This document shows positions 7,266 through 13,985 of a DNA stretch of 64,000 bases, piece by piece. Position numbers and translations under genes: made by a program. Origin of the DNA: Pseudomonas sp. PDNC002 (GTDB taxonomy: Bacteria; Pseudomonadota; Gammaproteobacteria; Pseudomonadales; Pseudomonadaceae); assembly GCF_016919445.1 (NCBI RefSeq), contig NZ_CP070356.1, positions 131,501-195,500 of the forward strand. The letters are read 5' to 3'. How positions within the stretch are numbered: position 1 is the stretch's first letter; each line of letters starts with the position of its first letter. The notes under the pieces were generated by a model that searched no databases, was not told the origin of the DNA, and saw nothing but the letters and a program-made list of their open reading frames with translations.

Positions 7266-7450
7266 TGAAGGCTGCAGCTGAGTCGCAGCGCCAGCATGAC
7301 GCGGCATGGGAAAGGTTCTATCAAGCGCCCCGCGGCTGCGATAACTGGAAGACTGATCAGCAGATGGTGGAGTGCCAGAACCACAAGCTCAGAGCGAAGC
7401 GAGATTTTGAAGAGCAGTGGGCGGCGGGCAAGCTGCGCAGCGACGCTTGA
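7265..7450 (+). CDS. Small conserved-looking phage protein
   Basis: A 61-residue, highly charged and aromatic protein (MKAAAESQRQHDAAWERFYQ, then GCDNWKTDQQMVECQNHKLR). It is coupled to the gene before it by a TAATG overlap. Two Cys and an HKLRAKRDFEEQW helix are the visible features. No family recognised. It lies between the defence cassette and the second operator cluster. Confidence 0.55.
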   Translation: MKAAAESQRQHDAAWERFYQAPRGCDNWKTDQQMVECQNHKLRAKRDFEEQWAAGKLRSDA

Positions 7451-7455
7451 CCCGA

Positions 7456-7746
7456 TCAGCTCTTGGCCTTGTAGATCTCTTCGAAGGCATGATCCGGTAT
7501 CCAGGTTTCGTACTGCCCCTTGCGCCCCAGGCTCCTGATCACAACGTAGCCCATGAAGATACGGCCACTGCTCGGCGGCGGCTTCATGTTGTTCTGCTCA
7601 GCCAACTCTAGGTGCCTGCGACCGTATGCTCTGTTGGTCATAGGATGAGCCCTCACCAACCGCCCGTACTTCGCCGCGACCTCATCATCAAGTGCCTCAA
7701 ACTCGGAGAAGCTTTCCTGTCCGATCAGATGATCTTCGAACTGCAT
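7456..7746 (-). CDS. Hypothetical prophage protein
   Basis: A 96-residue protein (MQFEDHLIGQESFSEFEALD, ending ETWIPDHAFEEIYKAKS). GGGAGG lies about 6 bases before ATG 7746. It follows the DUF1654-like gene on the same strand with a 57-base gap, so the two may share the LexA-linked promoter upstream. It is acidic in its first half and contains RHLELAEQNNM. No known domain is visible. Confidence 0.6.
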   Translation of the reverse strand: MQFEDHLIGQESFSEFEALDDEVAAKYGRLVRAHPMTNRAYGRRHLELAEQNNMKPPPSSGRIFMGYVVIRSLGRKGQYETWIPDHAFEEIYKAKS

Positions 7747-7803
7747 GGGGTCCCTCCCGCATTTTTCGGTAGATTCCCCCAAGCACTCGCCAGATGCAAT
7801 GGC

Positions 7804-8142
7804 CTAGAACGGGGCTGGCTGATCGTGCAGGTACTGCACCCTGAAGTCGGCCGGTAGCTCCTCCTCTTCTCCCTGGGCGCCCTCGCCCTCCTCCTCGCTC
7901 GGCTGCCACTCCAAGACAGCCGTCCCATCCTCGAGCCTGGTCACGGTCAGGCCGTCCGTCTCCGCCAACTCCTCCATCACCTGAGTCCACGCCTCGTCCG
8001 TGTCGCTGTCCAGGCGCCAGACCACCGCGCGCCGATCCGCCTGAGCCTTCGGGCTTCCCACCATCGAGGCCACCCGCAGGCGCAGGCGATCCAGCGCATG
8101 GAATCCGCTTTCCTCGGGTGCTGAGACTGCCTGCTTCGTCAT
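7804..8142 (-). CDS. DUF1654-like Pseudomonas protein, probably SOS-controlled
   Basis: A 112-residue protein resembling the DUF1654 family of pseudomonads (LRLRVASMVGSPKAQADRRA, RLDSDTDEAW and ELAETDGLTVTRLEDG), followed by a Glu-rich tail. ATG 8142 has AAGGAG at good spacing; the ATG at 8148 is too close to it. A 16-base LexA-type box ends 22 bases upstream of the start, so transcription should rise on DNA damage. The molecular role of the family is not known to me. Because the repressor lacks an obvious cleavage bond, this gene or its partner at 7456 is a candidate antirepressor. That last step is inference. Confidence 0.65.
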   Translation of the reverse strand: MTKQAVSAPEESGFHALDRLRLRVASMVGSPKAQADRRAVVWRLDSDTDEAWTQVMEELAETDGLTVTRLEDGTAVLEWQPSEEEGEGAQGEEEELPADFRVQYLHDQPAPF

Positions 8143-8163
8143 TGCCATTGCTCCTTGCTATCA

Positions 8164-8179
8164 CTGTATGGACATACAG
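8164..8179. promoter_or_regulatory. LexA (SOS) box
   Basis: CTGTATGGACATACAG is a perfect inverted repeat that matches the CTGT-N8-ACAG LexA consensus. It lies just upstream of the minus-strand gene starting at 8142 and probably overlaps its -10 region. Its distance from the repressor operators is 16 bases, so host SOS control and phage immunity control meet in this interval. Confidence 0.8.
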
Positions 8180-8194
8180 TAAATCCAAATTAAG

Positions 8195-8249
8195 CAAGTT
8201 TGCTTGCATATTAAAAACAAGCATGCTTTTATAAATACAAGCCGGCTTG
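8195..8249. promoter_or_regulatory. Second repressor operator cluster (left-operator equivalent)
   Basis: Three sites match the palindrome found between cro and the repressor: CAAGTTTGCTTG (8195-8206), CAAGCATGCTTT (8218-8229) and CAAGCCGGCTTG (8238-8249). The first spacing is 23 bases, the same as in the cro/repressor pair, and the second is 20. A TATAAA at 8230-8235 between sites may be the -10 of a rightward early promoter. Three sites here and two at the repressor, 6 kb apart, mirror the OL/OR design of lambda. Confidence 0.75.
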
Positions 8250-8257
8250 CACGGCAC

Positions 8258-8269
8258 CGCTCTTTAACA
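8258..8269 (+). promoter_or_regulatory. boxA-like antitermination site (nut equivalent)
   Basis: CGCTCTTTAACA matches the bacterial boxA consensus TGCTCTTTAACA in 11 of 12 positions. It lies immediately after the operator cluster, where early rightward RNA would begin. Two hairpin terminators follow at 8445 and 8832 before most of the early genes, so an antitermination system would be needed to read the operon. No clear boxB hairpin was identified. Confidence 0.55.
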
Positions 8270-8444
8270 ACGCACCCAATGACGAATACAGCACCTGCCG
8301 CTACCGGCGACCGGCGCACCCATCCAGAGGCCAACTGAGGGGCTGAAGGGTGGAGCGCGGCGAAACGCCAAACCGTGTGAATGACCCGGCAAGCAGGTGT
8401 GAAGGTTGGCGCCGCCATAGTGGCGCCGGCGGAAAGCATCACTG

Positions 8445-8469
8445 AAGCGCCTTCCCCAGAGGGCGCTTT
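8445..8469 (+). terminator. Hairpin terminator in the early rightward operon
   Basis: AAGCGCC (8445-8451) pairs with GGCGCTT (8462-8468) over a 10-base loop, ending in TTT. A second palindromic element, GGCGCC at 8408 and 8422, lies just upstream. Apart from these, the operators and boxA, the stretch 8270-8480 holds no gene I can support. Confidence 0.45.
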
Positions 8470-8492
8470 GGGATGACTACCAGGAGATGACC

Positions 8493-8735
8493 ATGCAAGG
8501 AGCCAGCGCCCAGGCCTGGACACAGCCCTTCCCTCACGTCAGCCGGCTAGGCACTCCAGGCGCAAAGCGCTGGGCGACGGTCAGCAGCTACGCCAAGACC
8601 CTGCACGTGCTGAGCCGCTGGCAGCCAGGTAGCGGCCTCACCCCTGACACCGACAACTTCGAAAGCCTCGATGCCGCGCAGCGCGCCGGCGAGGAATGGA
8701 CCAATGGTGCCCGCGCCGTTGCCACGGGTGGATAG
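8493..8735 (+). CDS. Small hypothetical early protein
   Basis: An 80-residue protein (MQGASAQAWTQPFPHVSRLG, then RWATVSSYAKTLHVLSRWQP). AGGAG lies 6 bases before ATG 8493; ATG 8487 directly abuts that site and is unlikely. It is the first gene after the boxA-like site, which is where lambda-like phages carry an antiterminator, but it is not notably basic in the way N proteins are. No family recognised. Confidence 0.55.
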   Translation: MQGASAQAWTQPFPHVSRLGTPGAKRWATVSSYAKTLHVLSRWQPGSGLTPDTDNFESLDAAQRAGEEWTNGARAVATGG

Positions 8736-8831
8736 CAGGAGGATGCAGCCATGTAACCGACAGCCCTGGTAGTTCGGCAACCAGCCGGGCGAGCCGCGAA
8801 ACGCTCACCGACATAAGGCGGACGTGAGCAC

Positions 8832-8865
8832 GGAAAGCCCAGGCCCTAACTGGGCTTTCCTCCTT
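8832..8865 (+). terminator. Strong hairpin terminator
   Basis: GGAAAGCCCAG (8832-8842) and CTGGGCTTTCC (8850-8860) form a perfect 11-base-pair stem with a 7-base loop, followed by a pyrimidine-rich tail TCCTTCCCTT. It separates the gene at 8493 from the early genes starting at 8974. No gene is visible in 8736-8973. Confidence 0.7.
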
Positions 8866-8973
8866 CCCTTACCTGATCCCTTTCGAGAGCACTCCTCCGC
8901 GGCGCCCACCGGCGCATAGCCGCGCGCTGGAGTGCTGCCCAAAGGAAGCCACCACCCAGACGAGGTGATCGCC

Positions 8974-9234
8974 ATGCAACAGCTGAACATTCGCCCGCAG
9001 CTGGCCCAGCTGCTGACCCTGTCCGCCGCCGCGCGCGCCGCCTTCGAAGAGCGTCGCACCATCGTGGTGGAGAAGCCGGCCTATCAGATCCGCCCGAGCG
9101 GGCGCGGCTTCTGGCACATCGTGGACACCGCCACCGACAAACCGGCTGGCTTCCGCCGCTCCTACGGTGAGGCCAAGGCCTACGCCGAGCGCCTGACCAT
9201 CCGCAAGCGCGATGACATCGGGGCGGAAGGGTGA
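8974..9234 (+). CDS. Hypothetical early phage protein
   Basis: An 86-residue protein (MQQLNIRPQLAQLLTLSAAA, FEERRTIVVEKPAYQIRPSG, then SYGEAKAYAERLTIRKRDD). GAGGTG precedes ATG 8974 at about 8 bases. The middle reads like a small beta-rich domain with a following helix. It overlaps the next gene by one base (TGATG). No family recognised. Confidence 0.6.
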   Translation: MQQLNIRPQLAQLLTLSAAARAAFEERRTIVVEKPAYQIRPSGRGFWHIVDTATDKPAGFRRSYGEAKAYAERLTIRKRDDIGAEG

Positions 9235-9731
9235 TGGCCAGGTCTCAGAAGGAACGCAGCAAGGCCGCCGCAGAGAAGCGCCAGCGCCTGGACGAGACGG
9301 AGCTGCGCCACCAGGTGCGCCATGGTACTCGGGCGATGTTGGAAAACCTGATGCTCTGGCATGGCCTGTTCGAGCTGAGTGAAGCAGTGCAGTTGCTCAT
9401 CCTGAACACACACGCTCTCGGCGAAGAGGCCTCCGCGAAGTTCTTCACCGACCGAAGCCCTGCCGGAGATGCGCGCGACGAATTGTTGCGCCACAGGCTG
9501 CGCCCTGGGCCGAGGCAGGATTTCGCCGAGCTGATGCGCTGGCATGGCATCGAGGAGCAGGCCGAGGCGATTCAGCTCCTGATCATGCATGCCCACGACC
9601 TGGGTCCGGATGGTTCCGCTCCGCTCCTCGCCATCCCGCGCCACGATTTCACCCCATCCGAATTCGTGGCGCGGGAACTCGAAAGGCTGGGCAGACAAGA
9701 AGCAGCCCGGATGGAGAAGCACGATGCTTAA
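9234..9731 (+). CDS. Hypothetical protein with an internal duplication
   Basis: A 165-residue protein coupled to the gene before it. It contains two copies of a unit of roughly 65 residues: HQVRHGTRAMLENLMLWHGL followed by SEAVQLLILNTHALG, and HRLRPGPRQDFAELMRWHGI followed by AEAIQLLIMHAHDLG. A partial third unit near the end (RHDFTPSEFVARELERLG) may be decayed. The pattern of a short strand followed by two helices suggests ribbon-helix-helix-like DNA binding, but this is a guess. The N-terminus is rich in Lys and Arg. Confidence 0.6.
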   Translation: MARSQKERSKAAAEKRQRLDETELRHQVRHGTRAMLENLMLWHGLFELSEAVQLLILNTHALGEEASAKFFTDRSPAGDARDELLRHRLRPGPRQDFAELMRWHGIEEQAEAIQLLIMHAHDLGPDGSAPLLAIPRHDFTPSEFVARELERLGRQEAARMEKHDA

Positions 9732-9940
9732 GGCGACCTGACAATCCGACCCTCGTGGATCTCCGTCACGAAGACTTCAAGGGTGTCAGCGTCCAATTCC
9801 AACTGACTCGCCATTGCTCGTAATTCCCGCGCAAGGGCAGGCACCCTAGTGGCGTATGTCTTTAGCTGATCCGCTACGGCGGCATTGTTGAACGAGGTTG
9901 TCCTGAGTGCCCTTAGCATCTGCAACTCGACAGCGTTCAA
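9728..9940 (-). CDS. Small hypothetical protein, TTG start
   Basis: A 70-residue helical protein (ELQMLRALRTTSFNNAAVAD, then ELRAMASQLELDADTLEVFV). The TTG start overlaps the stop of the upstream gene as TTGA, with AGGTG about 6 bases before it, which supports coupled translation. It is the last of three minus-strand genes (10401 to 9728) that run against the surrounding early operon, and its end overlaps the convergent gene at 9234 by 4 bases. Function unknown. Confidence 0.55.
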   Translation of the reverse strand: MNAVELQMLRALRTTSFNNAAVADQLKTYATRVPALARELRAMASQLELDADTLEVFVTEIHEGRIVRSP

Positions 9941-10158
9941 TCCATCACCTGTATGCGGCCGCCCTGTGTTCGCTCAGCCAGCGTCCGGAGCTTCTCTCCG
10001 TCGTCCTTCAACAGCGCGATCACGTCAGTGATGTTCGCGGCGTATCTGGCCGGCAACTCATGCCGGACCTGCTCCAGTACGACAGCGATTGACTCGCTAT
10101 GGAATGCCAGCTCGGCGAGCGTCACCCGCAGTTGCTGGGTTGCGTAGTTAAGTGCCAT
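9937..10158 (-). CDS. Small hypothetical helical protein
   Basis: A 73-residue protein (MALNYATQQLRVTLAELAFH, then VRHELPARYAANITDVIALL). AGGGA lies 6-7 bases upstream of the ATG. Length and helical character resemble its downstream neighbour (9728-9940), and the two may act together or derive from an old duplication, though identity is low. Function unknown. Confidence 0.6.
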   Translation of the reverse strand: MALNYATQQLRVTLAELAFHSESIAVVLEQVRHELPARYAANITDVIALLKDDGEKLRTLAERTQGGRIQVMD

Positions 10159-10167
10159 GTCAGGTCC

Positions 10168-10401
10168 CTATGAGTGGTGGTGCTCACACCAGTGAGTCGC
10201 CATGTCGATGCCCTGACGTCGTGCATCGGCAAAGCAATTCCATGGCCCTGTAGCTGAACAAACGATTTGGCCAGAAACCCTCACCAGCACTTCGCGTGGC
10301 ACCAGATCACCTGGGGCTCCCCACTCAAACTCGATGAGCGTCTTCGCCCCATTCGGATGGACGTAGCTGATCGGGCCTGGCCTATCCGTAATTAGGTGCA
10401 T
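10168..10401 (-). CDS. Small hypothetical protein
   Basis: A 77-residue protein (MHLITDRPGPISYVHPNGAK, then FEWGAPGDLVPREVLVRVSG) ending in a His-rich tail (THWCEHHHS). GAGGGC precedes the ATG at about 8 bases. It is first in the three-gene minus-strand unit. The sequence looks like a small beta barrel. No family recognised. The 122 bases upstream (10402-10523) would hold its promoter and that of the divergent methyltransferase. Confidence 0.6.
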   Translation of the reverse strand: MHLITDRPGPISYVHPNGAKTLIEFEWGAPGDLVPREVLVRVSGQIVCSATGPWNCFADARRQGIDMATHWCEHHHS

Positions 10402-10523
10402 GTCAGCGCCCTCGGTTGCCTAAACCCCAAGTAACACCAATAGCCCATTCGATCCCGCATTTCCATTAAGCATCAAGCCATCCGCTGCACTCGCGGCGCG
10501 ACGGCGCTCTACCTGGAGAAACC

Positions 10524-11618
10524 ATGACACCCGCTCACCAGATACTGGTCGGCGACTGCCTGGAGCTGCTCCGGGCAATGCCTGATGAGTCCGCGCACAC
10601 CTGCATTACCAGCCCACCCTACTTTGGCCTTCGCGACTACGGCATGGCCGGGCAGATCGGCCTCGAGCAAACGCCCGCCGAATTCGTGACCCGCCTGGTT
10701 GAGGTGTTCCGCGAAGTACGCCGGGTGCTCCGAGACGACGGCACCCTCTGGGTGAACATGGGCGACAGTTACGCCTCCATCGCCGGAGGTTACGCGCCGG
10801 AAGGCTCTGCCGGAAAACACGACGTGGTGTCGCGGGCGACTCGCGGGGCCGTCCGACGCGGACAACGTCGCAGCCCTCCCACTGGCCTGAAGCAAAAAGA
10901 CCTGATCGGCATCCCCTGGCGGCTTGCCTTCGCGCTTCAGGACGACGGCTGGTATCTGCGCCAGGACATCATCTGGCACAAGCCAAACCCCATGCCGGAA
11001 AGCGTGCGTGACCGCTGCACCAAGGCGCACGAATACCTGTTCTTGCTCAGCAAGTCGCCGCGCTACTACTTCGACCGCGCAGCGATCGCCGAGCCTCTGG
11101 CACCAGCTTCTGCCGCCCGCCTGGCCCAGACCAACTGGGACCAGCAGCGCGGATCTGCCACGCCAGGCAAGGACAACGGCGCAATGAAGGCCGTGGGCGG
11201 CAGGCGGAGCAAGCGCTACAGCTTCGCCCGGGAAACCAAGAACACCCCCGGCACCCATGGGCAGAAGGCGCAGCACCGGCCGGATCGGCCCGACATCGAT
11301 TACAGCGCCACTCGGAACAAGCGCAGCGTCTGGTCAGTGCCCACCGCGGGCTTCAAGGGGGCGCACTTCGCCACCTTTCCACTCGACCTGATCCGCCCTT
11401 GCGTGCTTGCTGGAGCTCCGCGGGGCGGCCTAATCCTTGATCCTTTCGGCGGCGCCGGCACCACCGGCCTCGTCGCCATGCAGGAAGGTCGCCGGTCGGT
11501 GCTCCTCGAACTGAACCCCGCGTATGCCGCCATCGCTGATACGCGCCTGTCCATTGCCTGGATCGAAGGCGCAGCCCAGCTCGACATCTTCAACGACACC
11601 AACGAGCCCGCAGCATGA
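10524..11618 (+). CDS. Orphan DNA methyltransferase, N4-cytosine/N6-adenine type
   Basis: A 364-residue enzyme that methylates an exocyclic amino group in DNA using S-adenosylmethionine. Motif IV is TSPPYFGLRDYG (29-40); SPPY favours N4-cytosine but does not exclude N6-adenine. The SAM-binding motif LDPFGGAGTTGL lies near residue 320, the beta-class order. Between them DIIWHKPNPMPESVRDR is typical of the family. GGAGAAACC precedes the ATG. No restriction gene lies next to it, so it probably protects or marks phage DNA. It overlaps the next gene as ATGA. The central Arg/Lys-rich insert is the likely target-recognition region. Confidence 0.85.
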   Translation: MTPAHQILVGDCLELLRAMPDESAHTCITSPPYFGLRDYGMAGQIGLEQTPAEFVTRLVEVFREVRRVLRDDGTLWVNMGDSYASIAGGYAPEGSAGKHDVVSRATRGAVRRGQRRSPPTGLKQKDLIGIPWRLAFALQDDGWYLRQDIIWHKPNPMPESVRDRCTKAHEYLFLLSKSPRYYFDRAAIAEPLAPASAARLAQTNWDQQRGSATPGKDNGAMKAVGGRRSKRYSFARETKNTPGTHGQKAQHRPDRPDIDYSATRNKRSVWSVPTAGFKGAHFATFPLDLIRPCVLAGAPRGGLILDPFGGAGTTGLVAMQEGRRSVLLELNPAYAAIADTRLSIAWIEGAAQLDIFNDTNEPAA

Positions 11619-12199
11619 ACGATGTGGCGGTTCTGTTCGCGCGCCAGGACAGCAACTACAAGGCCATGGCCGGGACCGATGTGTTTGACATCGACCGAGA
11701 CGCCCGTACCTTTGCCGGTGGCATGCCGGTGGTGGCTCACCCTCCGTGCAGGATGTGGGGCCGCCTTCGCCAGTTTGCGAAGGGACGCCCTGACGAGAAG
11801 GCGTTGGGCATCTGGGCAGTCGACCAGGTCAGAACATGGGGTGGCGTGCTGGAGCACCCAGCGGAGAGCACACTGTTCAACCACTGCCGGATGCCACACC
11901 CTGGCGAATTCCCTGACGAGTTCGGCGGTTGGACCCTTGAGATTGAGCAGTTCCACTGGGGCCACCGCGCCGAAAAGGCAACTTGGCTGTACATTGTCGG
12001 CTGTTCGCCTACCGAGATACCAGCCATTCCCCGGCGAACAGGAAAGCCAACGCACTGCGTCAGGCCGACGCGGAGCTACCCGAGGCTCCCTTCGATCACG
12101 AAGGCTGAGCGGGAGCACACGCCGCCGGCCCTAGCACGTTGGTTAGTTGAATTGGCTCGTCACTCCAATACAAGCCAAGAATTTCGGGAAGAGGCTTAA
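11615..12199 (+). CDS. Phage protein with PPC motif, coupled to the DNA methyltransferase
   Basis: A 194-residue protein starting inside the methyltransferase stop codon (ATGA), so the two are made together. It reads MNDVAVLFARQDSNYKAMAG, then VVAHPPCRMWGRLRQFAKGR and WGGVLEHPAESTLFN. The PPC resembles the catalytic Pro-Cys of C5 methyltransferases, and the HPA segment is conserved in phage proteins of this sort that I remember as hypothetical. No SAM-binding loop is visible. A role in DNA modification is suggested only by coupling and the PPC motif. Confidence 0.55.
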   Translation: MNDVAVLFARQDSNYKAMAGTDVFDIDRDARTFAGGMPVVAHPPCRMWGRLRQFAKGRPDEKALGIWAVDQVRTWGGVLEHPAESTLFNHCRMPHPGEFPDEFGGWTLEIEQFHWGHRAEKATWLYIVGCSPTEIPAIPRRTGKPTHCVRPTRSYPRLPSITKAEREHTPPALARWLVELARHSNTSQEFREEA

Positions 12200-12206
12200 G
12201 CTTTCT

Positions 12207-13103
12207 TCAGCCTGCAATCTTTCTAATGCTCGAACATTCCAGACCAAGAGAAGTGGCAATCTCTCTAACCTCTAACACTTTGCCCCTAGGAAAATCATTA
12301 AAAATGACAATCAAGGTGGGCTTCCCATCCAAACCTGTCCGACGAAGTTGACGAACAAGATTTGCCCCCACTCTTTTAAAAACCAACTCCGAAAACTTTC
12401 TAAGCAACTCCACAGAGATATCTCCGCGAAGCACTACTCTTAACCCGGAACTTTCCGGACTATCCAAATCCGAATACCCGGGAGGGTTATTTCTTACAGA
12501 AATCAGTTGCCCAAGAGAAGACTCGATTGCATCGAGCCGTCCAATTAGTATCTCCTGAGCATCTTTTTCAGTCAGAGCATCAAGTAGCATGACATTCTTC
12601 TGCGCTCGCGTGACGGGATTGTCGACCCGGCCACCGACACTCAGAACCGAATCAACCGCTGATGCAAGAGCTGGCAAAAGCTCTGCTGCCCCTTTCATGT
12701 CATTTCTATAGAATATCGTCCTCTCATCTGAGATATCAAAAGGAAGAGATGTGCCATGCTCAGCCAAGGTTACTATTGGCTTTCCGGTACAATGCCTGAC
12801 CGCCAACTCATACATAACATTCGGATTAACTTCTGACAAATTCGCGATTACAAGATCCGAATTCAAAAGGTGATCAATCACCTGCTTTGTAATCGACCCT
12901 GTCAAAGAAATTTCATGAGCAACATGAACTACAAACCCAAGCTCCTCCAATACGGGCTTTATGACAGTGCCAATCAAGCCATCAGCAGCTCGTCGAGTAG
13001 GAGTTTCGTTCCCTCCAATTGGAGTAACCACAAAGCAATTTTTTATTTTAGCATCGACAGCCGAGCTTTCTTCACCCATGCCGTCTTCTTTTCTTTTAAT
13101 CAT
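12207..13103 (-). CDS. Deoxyribosyltransferase/TIR-like protein, candidate defence effector
   Basis: About 298 residues from ATG 13103; starts at 13175 (with GGTAGG upstream) or 13193 are possible, so the N-terminus is uncertain. The core resembles nucleotide-binding Rossmann-like domains of the nucleoside 2-deoxyribosyltransferase/TIR type: FVVTPIGGNE, then GSITKQVIDHLLNSDLVIAN, then SEVNPNVMYELAVRH, which supplies the conserved Asn-Pro-Asn and Glu. The last third is unrelated and may sense or bind a partner. It stands alone on the opposite strand to the early operon and is clearly richer in A+T, as expected for a late-acquired cargo gene. Related domains cleave nucleotides or NAD in anti-phage systems; activity here is inferred. 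Confidence 0.6.
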   Translation of the reverse strand: MIKRKEDGMGEESSAVDAKIKNCFVVTPIGGNETPTRRAADGLIGTVIKPVLEELGFVVHVAHEISLTGSITKQVIDHLLNSDLVIANLSEVNPNVMYELAVRHCTGKPIVTLAEHGTSLPFDISDERTIFYRNDMKGAAELLPALASAVDSVLSVGGRVDNPVTRAQKNVMLLDALTEKDAQEILIGRLDAIESSLGQLISVRNNPPGYSDLDSPESSGLRVVLRGDISVELLRKFSELVFKRVGANLVRQLRRTGLDGKPTLIVIFNDFPRGKVLEVREIATSLGLECSSIRKIAG

Positions 13104-13272
13104 TAGGCACCCATAATCCTTTAAATAAACCAGCTCCAAAAACTCGCCACATAGTGGGAAGGCTTTTAGTTGCATAAACCTACCCCACTTCATGCCATTG
13201 CGCCACTACAGGATCGGGGCGGTGACCGCTCGGCGCCCTGGGCTCGACGGGTAACGCATGGCGCCGGCAGAA

Positions 13273-13292
13273 TACTGTTTATTTATCCAGTA
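13273..13292. promoter_or_regulatory. LexA-like box before the gene at 13299
   Basis: The 20 bases TACTGTTTATTTATCCAGTA match the extended LexA consensus at 17 positions, with CTGT and CCAG half-sites (13275-13290) flanked by TA on both sides. It ends 6 bases before the ATG at 13299, so a repressor bound here would block that gene. The stretch 13104-13272 otherwise shows only A+T-rich upstream sequence of the minus-strand effector gene. Confidence 0.55.
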
Positions 13293-13298
13293 TCAGCC

Positions 13299-13592
13299 AT
13301 GCAATTCATCCTTCGCCGTATGCGCCACCGCGGGCGTGCCATGGAAGGTAGAAGGGAGCTCAATCCCGACCTCCTCCAGGGTGACGTCCGCATCGGACTC
13401 GCCAACAACACCCCAATGGGGCGCCCCGCCTTGGCGGCCTCGTTTCAATGCGACGGACAGTTCATCCCCGAAATCCCGCCCATGTATGACGTCCAGGTGC
13501 ACAGCCTGATGGGCAGCATCCTGGTCATCACTGGAACGGAGATAGTCGACGGCGTTGCCTACGCCCAGTCCTGGCACTGCCGCGTTCCATAG
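13299..13592 (+). CDS. Conserved-looking phage protein behind a LexA-like box
   Basis: A 97-residue protein: an N-terminal basic stretch (MQFILRRMRHRGRAMEGRRE), then GDVRIGLANNTPMG, QCDGQFIPEIPPMYDV and SLMGSILVITGTEIVDG. It looks like a small beta-rich domain. ATG 13299 was chosen because the similarity-like core starts there and the upstream frame is unlike coding sequence; no strong ribosome-binding site is present. The box upstream suggests DNA-damage induction. Function unknown. Confidence 0.6.
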   Translation: MQFILRRMRHRGRAMEGRRELNPDLLQGDVRIGLANNTPMGRPALAASFQCDGQFIPEIPPMYDVQVHSLMGSILVITGTEIVDGVAYAQSWHCRVP

Positions 13593-13704
13593 GCTCACCC
13601 GCCCCACCGCTGACGCATCGCCCGATGCCGGCGAGGCGGGCAAGCCGCCTCTGTAGACCCCATTCCCCTGACAAGTTCAGCGCCAGCAGGCGCGAGGAGT
13701 AGTC

Positions 13705-13983
13705 ATGCCCGAACAAACCCTCAAGGCCTACCAGGTAGGCGACAACGACATCGTGGCCGCCTACAACGAAGCCGGCGCCATCAAAATTCTTTGCCTGCAG
13801 TGCGGCTACCCGGAAGACGGAGGCGACTGGACCGTAGAGGACGTGCAGCTGGTCAGCGATGAGATTCTCGACGAGACGATCTGCTTCGACCAGGACGAAG
13901 GCAAGTTCATCACCTTGGACAAGTCGCTGCGCCAGGAACTGGCCGAGCTAACGGGGCCGGAATACATGACGGGGTGGGAGTGA
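13705..13983 (+). CDS. Small acidic hypothetical phage protein
   Basis: A 92-residue, strongly acidic protein (MPEQTLKAYQVGDNDIVAAY, then KILCLQCGYPEDGGDWTVED). GAGGAG lies about 8 bases before the ATG. CLQCGYPEDG is a possible half zinc site. It heads a tightly packed run of small plus-strand genes (13705-16296) leading to the integrase. Function unknown. Confidence 0.65.
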   Translation: MPEQTLKAYQVGDNDIVAAYNEAGAIKILCLQCGYPEDGGDWTVEDVQLVSDEILDETICFDQDEGKFITLDKSLRQELAELTGPEYMTGWE

Positions 13984-13985
13984 CC

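Noticed and set aside
8280..8339. 19-codon frame just after the boxA-like site
   Set aside because: It starts with ATG but has no ribosome-binding site and is too short to judge without comparison.
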